Below, piece after piece: positions 61,108 to 64,000 of a stretch of DNA of 64,000 nucleotides; position 1 is the first letter of the stretch; each line of letters starts with the position of its first letter. The notes beneath the pieces are model-generated. The model did not search any database. It saw nothing but the letters and a program-made list of their open reading frames with translations, and was not told the DNA's origin. The position numbers were made by a program, and so were the translations under genes. Location: the NCBI GenBank assembly GCA_016709675.1, contig JADJMH010000019.1, positions 62,001 through 126,000 on the forward strand, in the 5' to 3' direction. Source of the DNA: Candidatus Accumulibacter proximus. GTDB taxonomy: Bacteria > Pseudomonadota > Gammaproteobacteria > Burkholderiales > Rhodocyclaceae.

Positions 61108-62835
61108 TTAGTGACCCGATGCCGAGGAAGAGCCAACGCCCGTTTCCGAACGAACCCTTTGCGCCGGATAGAGCGAACGCTCAAGCTGGGCCTGCTTGCT
61201 GTTGTCCATCTTGGAAACCAGATAGATCACCAGGAAGGCTGCCGTCATCGAGAACAGGGCTGGTGAAGAATAGGGGAACAGCGCGCTGCCCTTCGGATTC
61301 TTCAGTACCGCTTCCCATACCGACGCCGAGAGGATGGTCAGGACGACCGAGGCGACGAGGCCAACGATGCCACCCGCAACGGCGCCCTTGGTCGTGCAAT
61401 CCTTCCAGAGGACGGACATGAACAGTACCGGGAAGTTGGCCGAGCAGGCAATGGCAAAGGCCAGCATCACCATGTAGGCGACGTTTTCCTTCTCGAAAGC
61501 GATGCCGAGGAAAACTGCAACGATCCCCAGGCAAACCGTGGTGATCTTGGAAACACGCAGTTCCGAGGCCGAGTCCGCCTTGCCGTGCTTGAATACCGTC
61601 GCGTACAGGTCGTGCGACACTGCCGAGGCACCGGACAGCGTCAGGCCGGCCACCACCGCCAGGATGGTCGCGAAGGCCACCGCCGAGATGAAGCCGAGGA
61701 AGACGTTGCCGCCGACCGCGTTGGCCAGGTGGATGGCGGCCATGTTGCCGCCGCCCTTGAGGCCATCCCAAACCAGCTTCCCGTCAGCGCCGACGGCTTG
61801 CACACCATCGACCATCTTCGGCACATAGTAGGCCTCCGGGCTCTGCGTCAGCATGACGATGGCGCCAAAACCGATAATGAAGGTCAGAATGTAGAAGTAG
61901 CCGATCCAGGTCGTCGCCCAGCCGACCGACTTGCGGGCTTCCTTCGCACTCGGCACGGTGAAGAAGCGCATCAGGATGTGCGGCAGACCGGCGGTACCAA
62001 ACATCAAGGCCATGCCGACCGAGATCGCCGAAACGGGATCCTTGATCAGCGCACCCGGGGACATGATCGCCAGATGCTTGGGATGGACCTCAACCGCTTT
62101 GGCGAACAGCGCGTTGGGGTTGAAGCCGAACTGCCAGAGCACGGCCAGCGCCATGAAGGTGGCACCGGTCAGCAGCATGATCGCCTTGATGATCTGCACC
62201 CAGGTGGTGGCCGTCATGCCGCCGAACAGCACGTAACACATCATCAGCACGCCGACGATGATCACCGCATAGATGTACTCCATCCCGAAGAGCACCTTGA
62301 TCAACTGACCGGCACCGACCATCTGGGCGATCATGTAGAAGGCCACGACGACCAGCGAACCGGTCGCGGCAAAGCTGCGCATCGGCGTTTGTGCGAAGCG
62401 GTAGGCAGCCACATCGGCAAAGGTGAACTTGCCCAGGTTGCGCAGACGCTCGGCCATCAGGAAGGTGATCACCGGCCAGCCGACCAGCCAGCCGATCGAG
62501 AAGATCAGGCCGTCGAAGCCGTTGGCGAACACCAGACCGGAGATCCCGAGGAAGGACGCCGCGGACATGTAGTCGCCGGCAATCGCCAGACCGTTCTGGA
62601 AGCCGGTAATGCCGCCACCGGCGGTGTAGAAGTCGGCAGCCGACTTGGTTCTCGCCGCGGCCCACTTGGTGATCCCCAGGGTGACCGCGACGAAGATGGC
62701 GAACATCGCAATCGCCACCCAGTTGGTCGCCTGCTTCTGCGTGTTGCCGAGGTCGGCTCCCGCGGCGAAAGCGCCGCCGGCAGCCAGCAGGCCGAGAGAG
62801 AGGCCAATAATGTTGCGCGTGGATTTGCTGATCAT
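61108..62835 (-). CDS. actP: Cation/acetate symporter ActP
   Basis: 575 residues from ATG 62835, overlapping the DUF485 stop. After a cleavable signal-like N-terminus it has about 13 helices of the sodium:solute symporter family, with DFYTAGGGITGFQNGLAIAGDYMS and MFGTAGLPHILMRFFTVPSA as ActP signatures. It takes up acetate with Na+ or H+. The pair with DUF485 (YjcH) is the usual ActP arrangement; an acs gene is not adjacent. High-affinity acetate uptake suits an acetate-accumulating lifestyle. Confidence 0.95.
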   Translation of the reverse strand: MISKSTRNIIGLSLGLLAAGGAFAAGADLGNTQKQATNWVAIAMFAIFVAVTLGITKWAAARTKSAADFYTAGGGITGFQNGLAIAGDYMSAASFLGISGLVFANGFDGLIFSIGWLVGWPVITFLMAERLRNLGKFTFADVAAYRFAQTPMRSFAATGSLVVVAFYMIAQMVGAGQLIKVLFGMEYIYAVIIVGVLMMCYVLFGGMTATTWVQIIKAIMLLTGATFMALAVLWQFGFNPNALFAKAVEVHPKHLAIMSPGALIKDPVSAISVGMALMFGTAGLPHILMRFFTVPSAKEARKSVGWATTWIGYFYILTFIIGFGAIVMLTQSPEAYYVPKMVDGVQAVGADGKLVWDGLKGGGNMAAIHLANAVGGNVFLGFISAVAFATILAVVAGLTLSGASAVSHDLYATVFKHGKADSASELRVSKITTVCLGIVAVFLGIAFEKENVAYMVMLAFAIACSANFPVLFMSVLWKDCTTKGAVAGGIVGLVASVVLTILSASVWEAVLKNPKGSALFPYSSPALFSMTAAFLVIYLVSKMDNSKQAQLERSLYPAQRVRSETGVGSSSASGH

Positions 62836-63149
62836 TTCTTGTTGGCCTCCCTGATGACCTCGGCACTCATGTCGTCGAACTCGGTATTGGCCTTGCGGAC
62901 ATAGACGTTGGTAATGGCGATGGTGAAGACGATCACACCAACGCCCAGCGGGATGCCGATCGTCGTTACCACACCTGGTGCGAGCGGCGTACCCAGCCAC
63001 TCCTTGTTGAAGGCAATCAACAGGATGTAGCCGTAATAGGCGATGATCATCAGGATGGACATGATGGTGCTGTAACTGGAGCGCTTGCGGACCAGTTCGT
63101 GGTACTTGGGATTGGCCTCAATCCGTGCAACGATGTCGTCGTTGGCCAT
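62832..63149 (-). CDS. yjcH: DUF485 family membrane protein (YjcH-like)
   Basis: 105 residues with two helices (SYSTIMSILMIIAYYGYILLI-type and GIPLGVGVIVFTIAITNVYV) and an ANPKYHELVRKRS N-terminus. It overlaps actP (ATGA at 62832-62835). Its function is unclear, but it nearly always accompanies acetate permease. A GAGGAAAG ribosome site precedes the start. Confidence 0.92.
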   Translation of the reverse strand: MANDDIVARIEANPKYHELVRKRSSYSTIMSILMIIAYYGYILLIAFNKEWLGTPLAPGVVTTIGIPLGVGVIVFTIAITNVYVRKANTEFDDMSAEVIREANKK

Positions 63150-63304
63150 TTCTTTCCTCCAGAATGAATGGATATTGAGTCACTTATCATGACTAGCCGC
63201 CGATAATAATGACCATTACTTACTTATCGCTTACGGGGTGAAACGAACCCATGCAGTAAGCCCGTTGGCGACGGCCTGCCTGTTGCAGAGGTATTGCCCC
63301 CGCC
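63150..63304. promoter_or_regulatory. Upstream region of yjcH-actP
   Basis: 155 bp between the yjcH start and the end of the secretin-like gene. It holds an AT-rich stretch (TTATCATGACTAG...CGATAATAATGACC) that is the likely promoter zone, but no clear -35/-10 or -24/-12 pair was found. Confidence 0.35.
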
Positions 63305-64000
63305 TTAGGGCAACTCCTCAACCTGTAACCAGACGCTGCGCCGGTCGCCGGCCTGACTGCTCCCGTTGCCGAGATTGCCGCGCTCGCCAAGGTTGGTCTG
63401 CTGGCTGCTACCGCCCAGTTCGAGCCACTCGCCCAGGCGACCCGAGACGGTGGTTGACAGCCGCTGCGTCAGGATACTGCCGTAGCCCTGGTTGCCGGGC
63501 GAATCGAACTGCGGGCTGATCTCCAGTGTCACCCGATCGCCGACCACCCGGGGTGCGGCGTAAAAACCCTGACCGAGATCACGGTACACGATGCCTTCGC
63601 TGACCGCCACGCCGCGCGGCCCGAACGCCACCTGCCGCAGTGGTATCGGCAGTGACTGCCCGACCTGGATCAAGGCACGGCCCCCTTCGACCACCTGCAC
63701 CATCTGTGTGCTGCCGCTGCTCTCCGTGCTCTGCCGATCATGGGCCTGTGCCGTGATGCCCGAAGCCCCGCGCCGGACCTCTATGCGCGTATTTCCCTTC
63801 GTACCGGACGACGGCTGGGTGATCCGCCCCTGTTCGCCGAAGACGAGCCTGCCGCCCACCTCAGCGCCCTGCTGCCGGCTCTCCGCATCACGGTTCTGGC
63901 TGACGCGGATCAGCAGGCGCCGCGCCGGGGTATCGATCGCCGCGAGCGCCTGTTTGATCTGTTCCCGGTTACGCCGCGAGGCACGCAGGATCAACTGGTC
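63305..64000 (-). CDS. Secretin/NolW-like domain protein, partial (5' end outside window)
   Basis: The frame is open to the right window edge; 231 residues are seen and end WLQVEELP at 63305. The N-terminal part, LILRASRRNREQIKQALAAI and DTPARRLLIRVSQ, is a secretin N-domain (NolW-like) fold. A mid-section with MVQVVEGGRALIQVGQSLPI and LEISPQF resembles the start of a secretin core, but the transmembrane C-terminal barrel of classic secretins is missing. It could be a short secretin-like outer-membrane or pilus-assembly protein. Function is uncertain. Confidence 0.7.
   Translation of the reverse strand, partial: DQLILRASRRNREQIKQALAAIDTPARRLLIRVSQNRDAESRQQGAEVGGRLVFGEQGRITQPSSGTKGNTRIEVRRGASGITAQAHDRQSTESSGSTQMVQVVEGGRALIQVGQSLPIPLRQVAFGPRGVAVSEGIVYRDLGQGFYAAPRVVGDRVTLEISPQFDSPGNQGYGSILTQRLSTTVSGRLGEWLELGGSSQQTNLGERGNLGNGSSQAGDRRSVWLQVEELP

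Noticed and set aside
61585..62904. Plus-strand frame over actP
   Set aside because: Antisense shadow, rich in His, Gly and Asp from the reverse complement of a membrane protein gene.

Overview
The window looks like a chromosomal segment of a high-GC betaproteobacterium, most likely Rhodocyclales and plausibly a relative of 'Candidatus Accumulibacter'. Grounds: GC-rich codon use throughout, a form II RuBisCO cluster (cbbM-cbbQ-cbbO) divergent from a tkt-gap-pyk-fba-purC carbon cluster, an ActP/DUF485 acetate-uptake pair, and typical betaproteobacterial housekeeping genes (lolC-lolD-MCP-comEC, recJ, rlmD, DUF3422). The lineage is an inference from gene content. No rRNA or tRNA gene was recognised.

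Layout. (1) 1-6000 is a decay zone: the end of a DUF3427 helicase with a one-base insertion, a three-gene TIGR04255 / HTH / HDCDL-protein module in which two genes carry several indels, two small unknown genes, a Tn5-like transposase tail, a shattered MarR regulator, and remnants of an antiporter and a C26 glutamine amidotransferase. (2) 5995-17363 holds housekeeping and envelope genes: a CPA2 antiporter, YbdK ligase, a serine-hydrolase-like protein lacking its catalytic residues, arginase, an EamA transporter, RlmD, a YcbK-like M15 peptidase, an LdtD-type L,D-transpeptidase and a GDT1/TMEM165 transporter. (3) 17545-27639 holds recJ, a frameshifted COG4255-type gene, lolC, lolD, an MCP, comEC and an alpha/beta hydrolase. 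(4) 27638-31808 is a foreign-looking cassette: a 48-bp inverted repeat over a probable promoter, an AAA ATPase, and a large ATPase-wHTH protein carrying six near-identical 129-bp repeats. (5) 31927-38326 holds gamma-glutamyltransferase and an RND efflux unit with a DUF2892 protein. (6) 38391-43135 is a defence-like block on the minus strand: vapBC, then a DUF3696 ATPase, a TOPRIM-like protein and a DUF262 (GmrSD-like) protein in one overlapping operon. (7) 43359-58205 holds the LysE exporter, cbbO-cbbQ-cbbM, then tkt-gap-pyk-fba, DUF3422, purC and DUF2189. (8) 58269-64000 holds oligopeptidase A, a DUF4124/glutaredoxin protein, actP-yjcH and the end of a secretin-like gene.

How the genes work together. 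The cbb genes give CO2 fixation with a dedicated RuBisCO activase pair, and transketolase, GAPDH and aldolase serve both the Calvin cycle and glycolysis/gluconeogenesis. Pgk, often found between gap and pyk in related bacteria, is not present there. ActP supplies acetate. LolCD, LdtD and the M15 peptidase maintain the envelope.

The best candidates for an undescribed system are the DUF3696-TOPRIM-DUF262 operon, which has an altered P-loop and an in-frame amber codon, the twin-ATPase/TPR cassette at 27.6-31.8 kb, and the broken TIGR04255 module at 1.3-3.6 kb.
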